The notes: generated by a model from the letters alone, not told the origin. Counted from the stretch's first letter, positions 40,394-49,180 are shown. The stretch: 64,000 nucleotides of DNA from Symbiodinium natans (GCA_905221605.1 CAJNDS010002745.1:1274203-1338202), one strand, 5' to 3'. Numbers and translations: made by a program.

Positions 40394-43300
40394 TGGTAGC
40401 GGAGCACACTGTGCATCCGGGACCGAAGCCATGCCTCGTGGCCGTGATGATGGTTTGGGTTGGAACCCTGATGCTGTGGAGCCAATGGAGCTCACAGAAC
40501 CTACAGAGCCCATGGAACTCACAGAACCCATGGAGCCAATGGAACTCACAGAACCCATGGAGCCGATGGAACCCGCAGAGCCCATGGAAGAAGGGGAACA
40601 AGAAGAAGAAATGGAGCCACGAAGAAAGGAGATCAAGATTCACCGTGTTGGCATGGGAAAAGGCTACGGATCTTCAGCAAGCAGTTCAGCTGAAGGAAGT
40701 GAAAGTGCACCAAGGTATATGCCTCCAAAGCCGAAGAAGAAGCCCGAACGACCAGTGGTGGAAGGAAGAGATTACATTCCCTTGGAAGGGGGAGAACCAG
40801 ACGGGCCAGTGGAGATCGGGAGTCCTAGTTCCTCTAGCCCCGAAACTACAATGGTGTACCAAGAGGCACCACCTACACCAAGAAGGGAGCCGAGAACACT
40901 TTCGTCTGGGCACATCGCCTTGGAGCTGCAAGAGCAGCAAGTGTCTGCTGAGCAACGCAGGCGAAGGCAGCTGGAGAGACTCTCTGCACTCGCAGCAGAG
41001 ACGGAAAGGATCCAACGGCGAGCAAGGGAACGAGCCTTGCAGGAACCAGTTCGGTTTCCAAAGTCAGGAGGGCCACCGCCACCAGCGGGCCCAGAACCAG
41101 AGCAAGCTCCAGAGTGTCCACCGCCAGGAGAAGAACGAGCTCCAGAGTGTCCACCTCCGGACCCAATGCCGAGTGGTACGAAGCTTCCTCTTCACACGCT
41201 GGACGGGGAACCCAGCAACGCAGCAGTGGCGGAACACATCCGCCGGAATGAGGAAGAGTATGCTGCAAGACGTGCCGGTGCAATTCCTTCAGGAGACGAA
41301 GCAAGAGCCAGGGAATCCAAGGAATTTGCTCGTGGAGTTGCATACTTTCGAGCCAGGTACGGCCAGCGAAGCCAAAGCAGTGGAACAGCGAGTTCCAGCC
41401 GAGACACGGGGCCTGGGACCCTACAACCCAGGACGGGACCTGGGACCCTACAACCCAGGATGGAAGATGCGAGAAATGAGCCAGGGAGCAGTTCCAGAGG
41501 ACCACCTCCGAAGGAACGACCTGCTGGAAGCAAGGCGCCACCTCCAGAGCCAAAGGGACCACCACCGAAGCGAGGGGGAGCAACGCAAGCCACTACGCTC
41601 TACCCGAATTCTCCTTGGAGGAGAGCAGAAAGGAGGAGAATGCGAGAAAGGGGCGAGGAGCCAAACCCTGGAAATGAGGAAGATGAATGGGGAGATTGGT
41701 CAGGACGATGAGGTCGACTACCAGAAGGAGAAAGCAGAGATCGACTACCAGAAGGAGAAAGCAGAGATCGACTACCAGAAGGAGAAAGCAGAGATCGACT
41801 ACCAGAAGGAGAAAGCAGAGATCGACTACCAGGAGGAGAAAACAGAGATCGACTACCAGGAGGAATCAAAATTCTATGGCCTATGTACAAACAAGAGCCT
41901 CTACTCCGACAAGACTATGAATGGAACAAGAGATCCATTGGTGATGTGGATTTGGACCAGTATTCCAGGAGCAAAGAACCTCTACGACCCCAAGACTATG
42001 CAATTCGATTACAATGGAGCAATGGCAATGATGCTTATGCTTGGAGTATCAGGTGCGATCATGTTGTGCATTGGATGTTTGCAAGCGACAGTGCACTTGC
42101 AGTCATGTCGTCAGTCATGTTTGTGGAGATTGCAACATTCATGTTTTCGGAGGCGCTTGAGCAGAGGGGCACGGAGAGATCACTTGCGTTCGTGTGCTTG
42201 TGTGAGAAAACAACAGAGAGGAGCGATGCTGTGTGTGCTTGTCGTGTTACAGTTTTCTGCAGTGCAAGGGATGCAGCAGAATGGACCACCCCAACAACCC
42301 ACAGAACTTTCTGAAATTCTGACTGCATTGACAAGGGCGACCCAGGTTGGAATGAGTGCGCTACAAAGGTTGGAGCAACAAGCAAGCAGTTCGGATGATC
42401 TGAACCGAAGGATTGAAAGTGCGACAAAGGCGATCAAGGCACCAGATGTTTGGAACCCACAAGCCTCGGGAGAGCATCCACCGGATTTTACAACCTGGAA
42501 ACATCAGTTTCTGAATTGGCTAGGTTTTGCCGATTCGCAGTACTCAGAAGCTCTAAGTATGATTGAAAGTCTGGGAGCAACGCCGATCGATGTTTCGACT
42601 CTCACTACAGTGGAGAGAGAACTTTCGACAAAGCTTTACCACATACTGACTTCGTATATGCGGGGAGCAGCAACGCAACTGTCTCGAAATTGGAGCAGGG
42701 AGCGATGTGGGTATCGTCTCTATCAAAGTTTGCTTTGGGAATACCAACCAGCCACCAAACAACGAGCTCTAACCCTCAGTCAAGCGATTGGGATGTTTCC
42801 CAACTTCGATGGGGCCAAGAGCATGGTGGAGCAGATTGGTTCACTGGAAAACCTTGTTCGGGAGTACGAGATCGCTTCAGGAAAGACCTACGATCGAGAT
42901 TTGTTGATGGGAGTTTTGCTTCGATGTTCACCGAGGGCGATTCGAGACCACCTTACTTTGACAATGCCCGAAGGAACAAACTACATGTCAGTGAAGCAAG
43001 CGATTCTTTCATACGAGCAAAGCAGCAAAACTTGGGATTACCAGACGGTGTTGAAGCAAAAGACCTTGCAGAACACAGCGAGCAGTTCGAATGCAGATCA
43101 AGGACCAGCACCAATGGAAGTGGATGCAGTGTACGAGAAAGGAGGAGGAAAAGGAAACAAAGGCAACAAAGGAAACAAAGGAGGAAAAGGATCCTACTCG
43201 TGGTCAAGCTTTGGAGCAGGATTTCGCCAATGGAGAAAAGGTGGACGAAAAGGAAGCTACAAAGGAGGAAAGAAAGGACGAGGCAAAGGTTTCCACAAAG

Positions 43301-46300
43301 GAGGAAAGAAAGGCGGAAAGAAAGGTGGAAAGCATGGCAAAGGAGGAAAGAAAGGTGGAGGAAAGAAGTTGGACAGAGATGTTTGCCGATTCTGCAAGCA
43401 GCGAGGACATTGGGGAAACGAGTGTCCAAACCGCAATGTTCGAGAAGTGCAGGCGAGCGAGGCCAGCACCGAGGTACCCCACTCGACAGTCGAGTCTGTT
43501 ACTCCGTCGCAGAGTGCGAGCCAATACAGGATAAGGAGAGTGAGGAACATTGATTTCCATCACATTGCGAACACACCACCTGACGGCACAGAGCACTATG
43601 AGCTTAGCGAAGTTTCAGAAGAAGAAGGTGATTGGTTCACCAGAAGGATAGAGGTGCAAGGACCAGAGTGCTACTACATCGGGGATGAGAGTGAGAACAA
43701 ACAAGATCATGAGAGTGATGAGCTGTATCAATGGTATGAAAACAGCTTGGAAAGAGTTCAAGGAGGATTGGGACCTCCAGGAGGATTGGAACCTCTGAAT
43801 CAAGGAGGATTGGAACCTCTGAGTCAGGGAGGATCGGAACCTCTCAATGTGCGAATGGTCCAGTTGGACACAAAGCAACATGTGGTGATCTTGGATTCAG
43901 GAGCAGATGTGAGTTTGTTACCACGAAGATTGTCGGATGCAGGCGTCGAAGTTTCGACCCCAACCTCTCTGAGGTTGCAAGACGCACAAGGGGGTGCGAT
44001 GCGAGTTGAAGGTATGCGGCGAGCAGTTTTGCAGTTCAGTAGCTGCAGTGTGACTGAGGACTTTGTGTTGTCGGACACCAATAACATCTTGCTGTCTTTA
44101 GGAAGGCTACTCAAAAATGGATGGAAGTTTGTGTCAGTGGGATGCAAACAGCGCCAGGGGGGCGAGACCTGGGGAGAAGAAACCCAGGCGGGGGAACTTG
44201 TATCTCCCGATGGTAAGGCACGGGTGCCTGTGGAATACCAGAGGAATAGCTTGAGATTGACAGCGGAAGTTAGAGGAGTCGAGCAAGTCAGGGCAGTCAA
44301 GGTGACTTTGGCCTATGACTTTGGTAAAGTCCCAGAGAAGGATTGGAGCCTTCTACCGAATGGAACGCCAGTCCATCGCCATTTTGGACTTGAGTTTGTA
44401 AAGCCGCCGACAGGTACTTGGAAGTACAGGACCACCATCGTGAAGGTGGGCAACGAATGGGAAGTGATTGAAGCAACGGAATTGCTCGAGCGAAAATCCG
44501 ACTTGGAAGATCGAATACCGGGATTGCTTTTTCGATCAGAAATTCTCACATTCTTGCACAGGACACCAGAGTATCTGGACAAGTGCTTGGTAGAAGAGGT
44601 AGCACCAGAAGAAGCACCAAAGGAGGAAGAAAAGAAGATGGAAGAGGAGCCAGAATGGTTTGGAAGAGAAAGAGGAGCTCCAGAAGAGTTGCAGGTGCCA
44701 GTGCCGAAAGGAGTTGTGAAGCAGCAAGGAAAGGCAGGAGGACACCAAGAGTTGGAACTCGACATGGGAAGTACTATTGTGGTGAATGGAGAGTCACTCA
44801 CAGCAACGAGTGAGATTGAGAAGCTGCGAGAAGGTTGTCGGTATTTGGGTTTGAGCGTCTCAGGGTCAAAGGTGAAGATGTTCAGGAGACTGTGCAACTA
44901 CCTCACCGAAGACAGAGATGAGGACGCAGAAGAAGTTGCAGACAGGCTGAGGAAGCAAAGGCCCAAAGCAAGAACAAGACCCGGAGTGCCCGAACCGACA
45001 GAAGCAGAGATTGAAGAGCATATGGCAACCCACATGCCAATGCAACCATGGTGTGATTTCTGTGCAGCAGCAAAGTCGAAACAGGACCATACCCCACAAA
45101 GCAGTGAAGCAAAGTATGAAGACCCAGGAAAGCCAGTGATCCAGATGGACTTCATGTACATGGGTCAGAACAGTGTGAGTCTGATCATTCTTGATTCATG
45201 GACTCGATTTTCGTGGGCGATTCCAGTGCCGGGGAAAGCACCGACGAAGAAGTTGGCCGAGAAAGTGGTGAAGTTTTCTCTCGAGATGAACTACATTTCC
45301 GAAGAAGTTCTGTTTGCGATTGATGTGGAGCCAGCGACAACAGCCTTACTGGATTTGATTGTAGCAATACGACAAAAGTTAGGCTACAAGGCTGGAAAGT
45401 ATCCAAACAAGCCCTACCACAAAGGAAGAACAGCGAGAGTGGAACGCCACATTCAGAACCTCAGGAGACAAAGCCTCACGATGATTGAAATGGTCGAGGA
45501 TCGGATTGGGGAAAAGATTCCTGAAGATCATGCTTTACGAGCGTGGGCAATTCACCACGCAGCATGGTTGTTCAACAGGTACCACCTACACTCAGGGACG
45601 CAGAGTACAGCTTTCCAATTGGTCTACGGGAGACCATACCAAGGGCAGATTTTACCCTTCGGAGAGTATGTGTTTGGTCTGGCCAAGCCTGGAGGAGTGA
45701 AGAATCGATCCTTGTGGACAGGAGGAATATGGGTTGGAAAGGACGACCGGGACATGGACGTGATTACATCAAAAGATGGGATCTTTACGTCAAGATCTGT
45801 GCGGCGCACACAACCAGCGTGGCGCGCACGTGAGACCCTTCAACTTCAGGGTTCTCCTTGGACGAAGAAAGCCCCAAGGCTAGGGCACACCGCGCATGCG
45901 GCACCGTTACCGAGAATCGTGGAAGAACCAGGCAAAGAGAAAGAAGGAGGAGAAAATGAGCCAGAGCCAGCAGGAGATGAAGCAGGATCTGATGTGGAAA
46001 GTTCAAAGCATGACACAATCAGTGATCTATTGCTGAGCAGTGGTCAACCTACACCTCGAAGTTCATCAACGGATTCCAACCAAGGCGGGGGACAAAAGAG
46101 AGAAACTGAAGGAGAAGAAAGAGAGGAACCTGCGAAAGCTAGTAAAACAGCAGATGCTGAGGAGCCACCAACGAAGCAACAAAAGACTGCGGAAAGTTCA
46201 CCTACAAGTGCTGATCCTGGAAGTCCGAAAGGAAGTCTATTTCCACCGTTGTACGCCGGACAGGTAGAAGAACAGGAAGACGAAACAGGATATCATGAAG

Positions 46301-48939
46301 ATGACCTTTGGGAAGAAAGAGTCTGGAAGGAATGCGAAGAGGAATATGAAGCGGATAGTGAAGGAGAAGAAGAAGATGAGGATCGACCACCGAAAGTCAG
46401 CGAAGAGGAACTTGAAAGATTGGATGCAGAGGCAGGAAAAGCTGAACTTGACAAACTCGCCAACATGAAGGTTGTGAAGACGATCAAGAAGGAAGAGTGT
46501 TCAGAGGAAGGTAAGTTTCTGACACTAAGGACAGTTTTCGATTGGAGAAAGAGAGATGGAGTTTGGAAGCGTAGATGCAGAATTGTGTGTCGGGAATTCC
46601 GTGCGGGAGCCCAGAGCACGGAGGAGACTTTTAGTCCTACGTCAGGACACGCAGCAGTGCGAATGATGTTTCTTTTTCATCTCATCTACAATTGGGAGCT
46701 TACAGTTCTTGACATTCGTGACGCATTCTTGCAAGTCAAGCAGAAAGCTCTGATGTATGCTGATATCTCACCGTGGATTCGAACACTACTTGGTTTGGAT
46801 GAAGACCATGTATGGAAAGTGGAGAAGTGTCTGCCAGGGCAAAGATCAGCGGCAGAACAATGGTTTACCCATTTGGTTGAGATTTTGAAGCGTTTGGGAT
46901 TTGAGCAATTTGTTGGGATACCCTCAATCTTGAAGCACCGAGTGAAGAAGATTGCAGTGTCGATTCATGTCGACGACGAGCTAGTTGCAGGTGCGAAAGG
47001 CGAAGGAAGATGGCTGATATGCGAGCTAGAGAAGTTTTTCAAGCTCACAGTTGAGGGACCGTTCCCATCCCACCGGGGATCGGGAGAACAGCTTCATTAC
47101 CTGAAGAGGACCTATGAGTTCCTTGAAGAAGGAATTTTGGTGACAGTGTCGAAGAAGCACTACGAGAAGCTTAGAGGACTCTACAAGCTGGGGAACCGAA
47201 AGCCAAGACAAACCCCAGAGCACCAGCTGATTGGAACAGTGGACAATTCCAAAGAACTGGAGGAGAACGAGTGCAAGAAGTTTCGTTCAGCGTTGGGAAC
47301 ACTGTTGTACATTTCCCAAGACCGATGGGATTTACAGCATGTGACGAAGTGTTTGGCAAGTAAGATGTCGAAGCCAACGGAACAAGCGTTAACCTGTTTG
47401 AAACAAGCTTTGCTCTATGTGCAAGGAACAGAGCAACTGGGATTCCTACTGAAGTACACAAAGGTTGGAAACAAGATGATGGATGCGATCTATCAAAGAG
47501 AAGAGCAAGAAGAAGAAGACGAAGAAAAGAAAGGAACACACAGTATGGAAGTATTCACGGATGCAGATTGGGCATCAGACCGTGAAGCGAGATGGTCTAC
47601 ATCATCAGTGATTGTGTGTGTGAATGCAGTGCCAGTACTTTCGTATAGCAGGACCCAGAAAGCTACAGCTTTAAGTTCGGCAGAGTCCGAAGTGCTAGCA
47701 TGCTCAGGAGGAGCATCAGAAGCGATGTTACTGAAGAAGTTGTGGATGTTTCTTGCAGGAAAGTTACTCGTGGAGATCCGGATGGATTCAAGTGCGGGAA
47801 GACAATGGATGATGCGAACAGGAGTCGGAGGACTCAAACATATCGATCTGAGAGTATTATGGCTTCAGCGAGGGGTGAAGAACAACAGCTTCAAAGCAAA
47901 GCCAGTGCCTACCAAATTAAACATTGCCGACTTGAATACAAAACGCTTAGGAGTATCTCGAAGGAGATTTCTCATGTACCATATTGGAGCCATGGTGTGG
48001 AATGGAGAAAGTCATGAGCGTTATGGGAAAGAAGAAGCAATGGAACATGTGGCAGGTGAAGTTTGCCGAAGCCAAGTTCGAGCACTACGTGCAACTTTGT
48101 TGAATGAGCGAGGAAGCAAGACGGCTAGAGCGATGTACTTGACAATGATGGTGAATATGATTTCTCAGATTGCAGGACAGCCAGACGATTTTGGAGGACG
48201 AGAACGAGAAGAACGAGAATTTGTTTTCATCTATGTGAAGGAAGTGAGTGGATGGATTATTCTTTTCAGTGTGCTACTAGGAGGAATTTTCGCTTTACTC
48301 TTGTTCTACATGGTCGAGCAGAAGGTGAACGAAGGACGACAGGAACCACAGGAAGAAGGACCACAGGAACCACAGGAAGAAGGACCACAGGAACCACAGG
48401 AAGAAGGACCACAGGAACCACAGGAAGAAGGACCACAGGAACCGCAGGAAGAAGGACCACAGGAACCGCAGGAAGAAGGACCACAGGAACCGCAGGAAGA
48501 AGGACCACAGGAACCGCAGGAGGAATTCACTATTCGAAGATTTGTGCAAAAGTATTGTCCGCCCGATGAGGATGATGTTCAACGTACAGCAAGGGCAGTC
48601 AATATGTATTTCCGTGATGCACCAGAGGATTCAGCGACAGGCAGTGGTAATGGGATGCCTGGAATCAGTACAGTACCAGCAAGCCAAATCCATGTGAATG
48701 ACGAAGAGCTTGCAAGGCGATTTCAAGAATGGGGAATGGTTAATATCATTCCTATGGCACAGGATGTGGACGAACAGCTACGAGCACAACCCCATTATGT
48801 GTACACGCCTCATGGCAAGAGGTACCACCGACCTACATGTGCAGATGTGCAAAGGTCAGAGAGATTCACTTACAGTGCAGCAGTGCATGCGAGATTGCAC
48901 TACCGTCCTTGTGGCAATTGCAGGCCCGGGACCATGTGA
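40393..48939 (+). CDS. Gag-Pol polyprotein of a copia-type retrotransposon, with N- and C-terminal extensions
   Basis: The frame is open to TGA at 48937-48939. The first ATG is at 40393, but the part before about 42271 overlaps another long ORF and has odd composition, so translation of Gag may start at ATG 42271 (2,222 aa). Visible in order: Gag helices (42271-43080); Gly/Lys-rich linker; zinc knuckle CX2CX4HX4C (43384-43425); protease DSGA (43894); a short HX3HX6CX2C (45019-45063) before the integrase core; integrase acidic residues D, D, E (45148, 45322, 45442); RT with LDIRDAF (46708) and HVDDE (46966); RNase H with FTDADW (47554) and AESE (47680). All canonical catalytic residues expected for protease, RT and RNase H are present. 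Beyond RNase H are a membrane helix, repeats and a Cys/His cluster. The element may be active (inference). Confidence 0.93.
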   Translation: MVAEHTVHPGPKPCLVAVMMVWVGTLMLWSQWSSQNLQSPWNSQNPWSQWNSQNPWSRWNPQSPWKKGNKKKKWSHEERRSRFTVLAWEKATDLQQAVQLKEVKVHQGICLQSRRRSPNDQWWKEEITFPWKGENQTGQWRSGVLVPLAPKLQWCTKRHHLHQEGSREHFRLGTSPWSCKSSKCLLSNAGEGSWRDSLHSQQRRKGSNGEQGNEPCRNQFGFQSQEGHRHQRAQNQSKLQSVHRQEKNELQSVHLRTQCRVVRSFLFTRWTGNPATQQWRNTSAGMRKSMLQDVPVQFLQETKQEPGNPRNLLVELHTFEPGTASEAKAVEQRVPAETRGLGPYNPGRDLGPYNPGWKMREMSQGAVPEDHLRRNDLLEARRHLQSQRDHHRSEGEQRKPLRSTRILLGGEQKGGECEKGARSQTLEMRKMNGEIGQDDEVDYQKEKAEIDYQKEKAEIDYQKEKAEIDYQKEKAEIDYQEEKTEIDYQEESKFYGLCTNKSLYSDKTMNGTRDPLVMWIWTSIPGAKNLYDPKTMQFDYNGAMAMMLMLGVSGAIMLCIGCLQATVHLQSCRQSCLWRLQHSCFRRRLSRGARRDHLRSCACVRKQQRGAMLCVLVVLQFSAVQGMQQNGPPQQPTELSEILTALTRATQVGMSALQRLEQQASSSDDLNRRIESATKAIKAPDVWNPQASGEHPPDFTTWKHQFLNWLGFADSQYSEALSMIESLGATPIDVSTLTTVERELSTKLYHILTSYMRGAATQLSRNWSRERCGYRLYQSLLWEYQPATKQRALTLSQAIGMFPNFDGAKSMVEQIGSLENLVREYEIASGKTYDRDLLMGVLLRCSPRAIRDHLTLTMPEGTNYMSVKQAILSYEQSSKTWDYQTVLKQKTLQNTASSSNADQGPAPMEVDAVYEKGGGKGNKGNKGNKGGKGSYSWSSFGAGFRQWRKGGRKGSYKGGKKGRGKGFHKGGKKGGKKGGKHGKGGKKGGGKKLDRDVCRFCKQRGHWGNECPNRNVREVQASEASTEVPHSTVESVTPSQSASQYRIRRVRNIDFHHIANTPPDGTEHYELSEVSEEEGDWFTRRIEVQGPECYYIGDESENKQDHESDELYQWYENSLERVQGGLGPPGGLEPLNQGGLEPLSQGGSEPLNVRMVQLDTKQHVVILDSGADVSLLPRRLSDAGVEVSTPTSLRLQDAQGGAMRVEGMRRAVLQFSSCSVTEDFVLSDTNNILLSLGRLLKNGWKFVSVGCKQRQGGETWGEETQAGELVSPDGKARVPVEYQRNSLRLTAEVRGVEQVRAVKVTLAYDFGKVPEKDWSLLPNGTPVHRHFGLEFVKPPTGTWKYRTTIVKVGNEWEVIEATELLERKSDLEDRIPGLLFRSEILTFLHRTPEYLDKCLVEEVAPEEAPKEEEKKMEEEPEWFGRERGAPEELQVPVPKGVVKQQGKAGGHQELELDMGSTIVVNGESLTATSEIEKLREGCRYLGLSVSGSKVKMFRRLCNYLTEDRDEDAEEVADRLRKQRPKARTRPGVPEPTEAEIEEHMATHMPMQPWCDFCAAAKSKQDHTPQSSEAKYEDPGKPVIQMDFMYMGQNSVSLIILDSWTRFSWAIPVPGKAPTKKLAEKVVKFSLEMNYISEEVLFAIDVEPATTALLDLIVAIRQKLGYKAGKYPNKPYHKGRTARVERHIQNLRRQSLTMIEMVEDRIGEKIPEDHALRAWAIHHAAWLFNRYHLHSGTQSTAFQLVYGRPYQGQILPFGEYVFGLAKPGGVKNRSLWTGGIWVGKDDRDMDVITSKDGIFTSRSVRRTQPAWRARETLQLQGSPWTKKAPRLGHTAHAAPLPRIVEEPGKEKEGGENEPEPAGDEAGSDVESSKHDTISDLLLSSGQPTPRSSSTDSNQGGGQKRETEGEEREEPAKASKTADAEEPPTKQQKTAESSPTSADPGSPKGSLFPPLYAGQVEEQEDETGYHEDDLWEERVWKECEEEYEADSEGEEEDEDRPPKVSEEELERLDAEAGKAELDKLANMKVVKTIKKEECSEEGKFLTLRTVFDWRKRDGVWKRRCRIVCREFRAGAQSTEETFSPTSGHAAVRMMFLFHLIYNWELTVLDIRDAFLQVKQKALMYADISPWIRTLLGLDEDHVWKVEKCLPGQRSAAEQWFTHLVEILKRLGFEQFVGIPSILKHRVKKIAVSIHVDDELVAGAKGEGRWLICELEKFFKLTVEGPFPSHRGSGEQLHYLKRTYEFLEEGILVTVSKKHYEKLRGLYKLGNRKPRQTPEHQLIGTVDNSKELEENECKKFRSALGTLLYISQDRWDLQHVTKCLASKMSKPTEQALTCLKQALLYVQGTEQLGFLLKYTKVGNKMMDAIYQREEQEEEDEEKKGTHSMEVFTDADWASDREARWSTSSVIVCVNAVPVLSYSRTQKATALSSAESEVLACSGGASEAMLLKKLWMFLAGKLLVEIRMDSSAGRQWMMRTGVGGLKHIDLRVLWLQRGVKNNSFKAKPVPTKLNIADLNTKRLGVSRRRFLMYHIGAMVWNGESHERYGKEEAMEHVAGEVCRSQVRALRATLLNERGSKTARAMYLTMMVNMISQIAGQPDDFGGREREEREFVFIYVKEVSGWIILFSVLLGGIFALLLFYMVEQKVNEGRQEPQEEGPQEPQEEGPQEPQEEGPQEPQEEGPQEPQEEGPQEPQEEGPQEPQEEGPQEPQEEFTIRRFVQKYCPPDEDDVQRTARAVNMYFRDAPEDSATGSGNGMPGISTVPASQIHVNDEELARRFQEWGMVNIIPMAQDVDEQLRAQPHYVYTPHGKRYHRPTCADVQRSERFTYSAAVHARLHYRPCGNCRPGTM
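40394..40411 (+). promoter_or_regulatory. Primer-binding site, initiator tRNA-Met-like
   Basis: TGGTAGCGGAGC directly abuts the LTR. It matches 10 of 12 bases of the plant copia site (TGGTATCAGAGC) and 10 of 12 of the complement of the animal initiator tRNA-Met 3' end. The last A of the LTR plus TG of this site creates the first ATG of the Gag-Pol frame (40393-40395). Confidence 0.75.
40431..41711 (+). CDS. ORF1 of the retrotransposon, overlapping the Gag-Pol frame
   Basis: A 426-residue frame starts at an ATG 38 bases after the LTR and ends at TGA 41709-41711. It is acidic and Pro-rich: MELTEP/MEP repeats (40479-40589), then a low-complexity Ser/Pro region, a predicted helix with heptad-like Arg/Leu/Glu (LEQQVS...QLERLSALAAETERIQRR), then Pro-rich segments. 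Its composition is far more protein-like than the Gag-Pol frame over the same bases. After the TGA, the same frame stays open to 42314. No family recognised. Candidates are an accessory or nucleocapsid-like protein, made before Gag and linked to it by readthrough, +1 frameshift or reinitiation. Confidence 0.6.
   Translation: MPRGRDDGLGWNPDAVEPMELTEPTEPMELTEPMEPMELTEPMEPMEPAEPMEEGEQEEEMEPRRKEIKIHRVGMGKGYGSSASSSAEGSESAPRYMPPKPKKKPERPVVEGRDYIPLEGGEPDGPVEIGSPSSSSPETTMVYQEAPPTPRREPRTLSSGHIALELQEQQVSAEQRRRRQLERLSALAAETERIQRRARERALQEPVRFPKSGGPPPPAGPEPEQAPECPPPGEERAPECPPPDPMPSGTKLPLHTLDGEPSNAAVAEHIRRNEEEYAARRAGAIPSGDEARARESKEFARGVAYFRARYGQRSQSSGTASSSRDTGPGTLQPRTGPGTLQPRMEDARNEPGSSSRGPPPKERPAGSKAPPPEPKGPPPKRGGATQATTLYPNSPWRRAERRRMRERGEEPNPGNEEDEWGDWSGR
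40479..40589 (+). repeat. Coding tandem repeats (MELTEP/MEP) in ORF1
   Basis: Imperfect 9-24-bp units around ATGGA(A/G)CTCACAGAACC. Confidence 0.85.
41712..42314 (+). CDS. ORF1 extension in the same frame after TGA
   Basis: From the codon after the ORF1 stop the frame is open for 200 codons to a stop at 42312-42314. It contains RLPEGESRD repeats, then YKQEPLLRQDYEWNKRSIGD and SKEPLRPQDYAIRLQWSNGN, followed by a hydrophobic part. It overlaps the likely Gag start (42271) by 44 bases. A single TGA therefore separates two otherwise continuous ORF1 halves, suggesting readthrough, a recent nonsense change or a second small protein. Confidence 0.45.
   Translation, partial: GRLPEGESRDRLPEGESRDRLPEGESRDRLPEGESRDRLPGGENRDRLPGGIKILWPMYKQEPLLRQDYEWNKRSIGDVDLDQYSRSKEPLRPQDYAIRLQWSNGNDAYAWSIRCDHVVHWMFASDSALAVMSSVMFVEIATFMFSEALEQRGTERSLAFVCLCEKTTERSDAVCACRVTVFCSARDAAEWTTPTTHRTF
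41716..41868 (+). repeat. 27-bp coding tandem repeat (about 5.7 copies)
   Basis: The unit GACTACCAGAAGGAGAAAGC plus AGAGATC encodes DYQKEKAEI in the Gag-Pol frame and RLPEGESRD in the ORF1 frame. The first four copies are identical; the fifth and the partial sixth carry changes. Confidence 0.95.
48004..48936 (+). other. C-terminal extension of Gag-Pol: membrane helix, repeats, Cys/His cluster
   Basis: After RNase H the frame continues for about 310 codons. It holds a transmembrane segment WIILFSVLLGGIFALLLFYM (about 48253-48312), a linker of eight acidic repeats, and a terminal motif HGKRYHRPTC...PCGNC. Its candidate metal ligands are His 48826, Cys 48838, Cys 48910 and Cys 48919. The terminal pattern G-K-x-YH-x3-C...(R/K)PC-x2-C is seen in small zinc-binding tails of some bacterial nucleases and lipoproteins (from memory, not searched). 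An envelope-like or membrane-tethering role is possible but not shown. Confidence 0.7.
48340..48525 (+). repeat. 24-bp coding tandem repeat, eight copies (QEPQEEGP)
   Basis: Unit CAGGAACC(A/G)CAGGAAGAAG plus GACCA. The early copies have CCACAG and the last four CCGCAG. The final copy is truncated. Confidence 0.97.
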
Positions 48940-49180
48940 GTGAATGATGGAATGTTTCACTTTTCCGTACAGTGTGAGCTACAACGAGTACAAGCTTACC
49001 TGAGCGAAGTGTTACCCACGAGGAAGCAGTGGGAACAGTTTTCACCGAGTGCAAGGACTCCAATAGGGAGAGCACAACGAGGCCATCGCACAATACCAGA
49101 TGAGCCCAACGACATACCTGTACAGTTTCTACAAACCCGTTACTGTAGAGTGATGTTGAGCTTACAGTTCGCACAACATC

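Noticed and set aside
42690-43553. Second long + frame inside the Gag region
   Set aside because: It shadows the Gag-Pol frame over Lys/Gly-rich repeats and has Arg/Lys-only composition at its end. Unlike ORF1 it lies under well-defined Gag and zinc-knuckle sequence.
48266-48582. Minus-strand frames of Pro/Val/Leu or Ser/Cys/Gly repeats
   Set aside because: They are reverse translations of the 24-bp coding repeat in the Gag-Pol tail.
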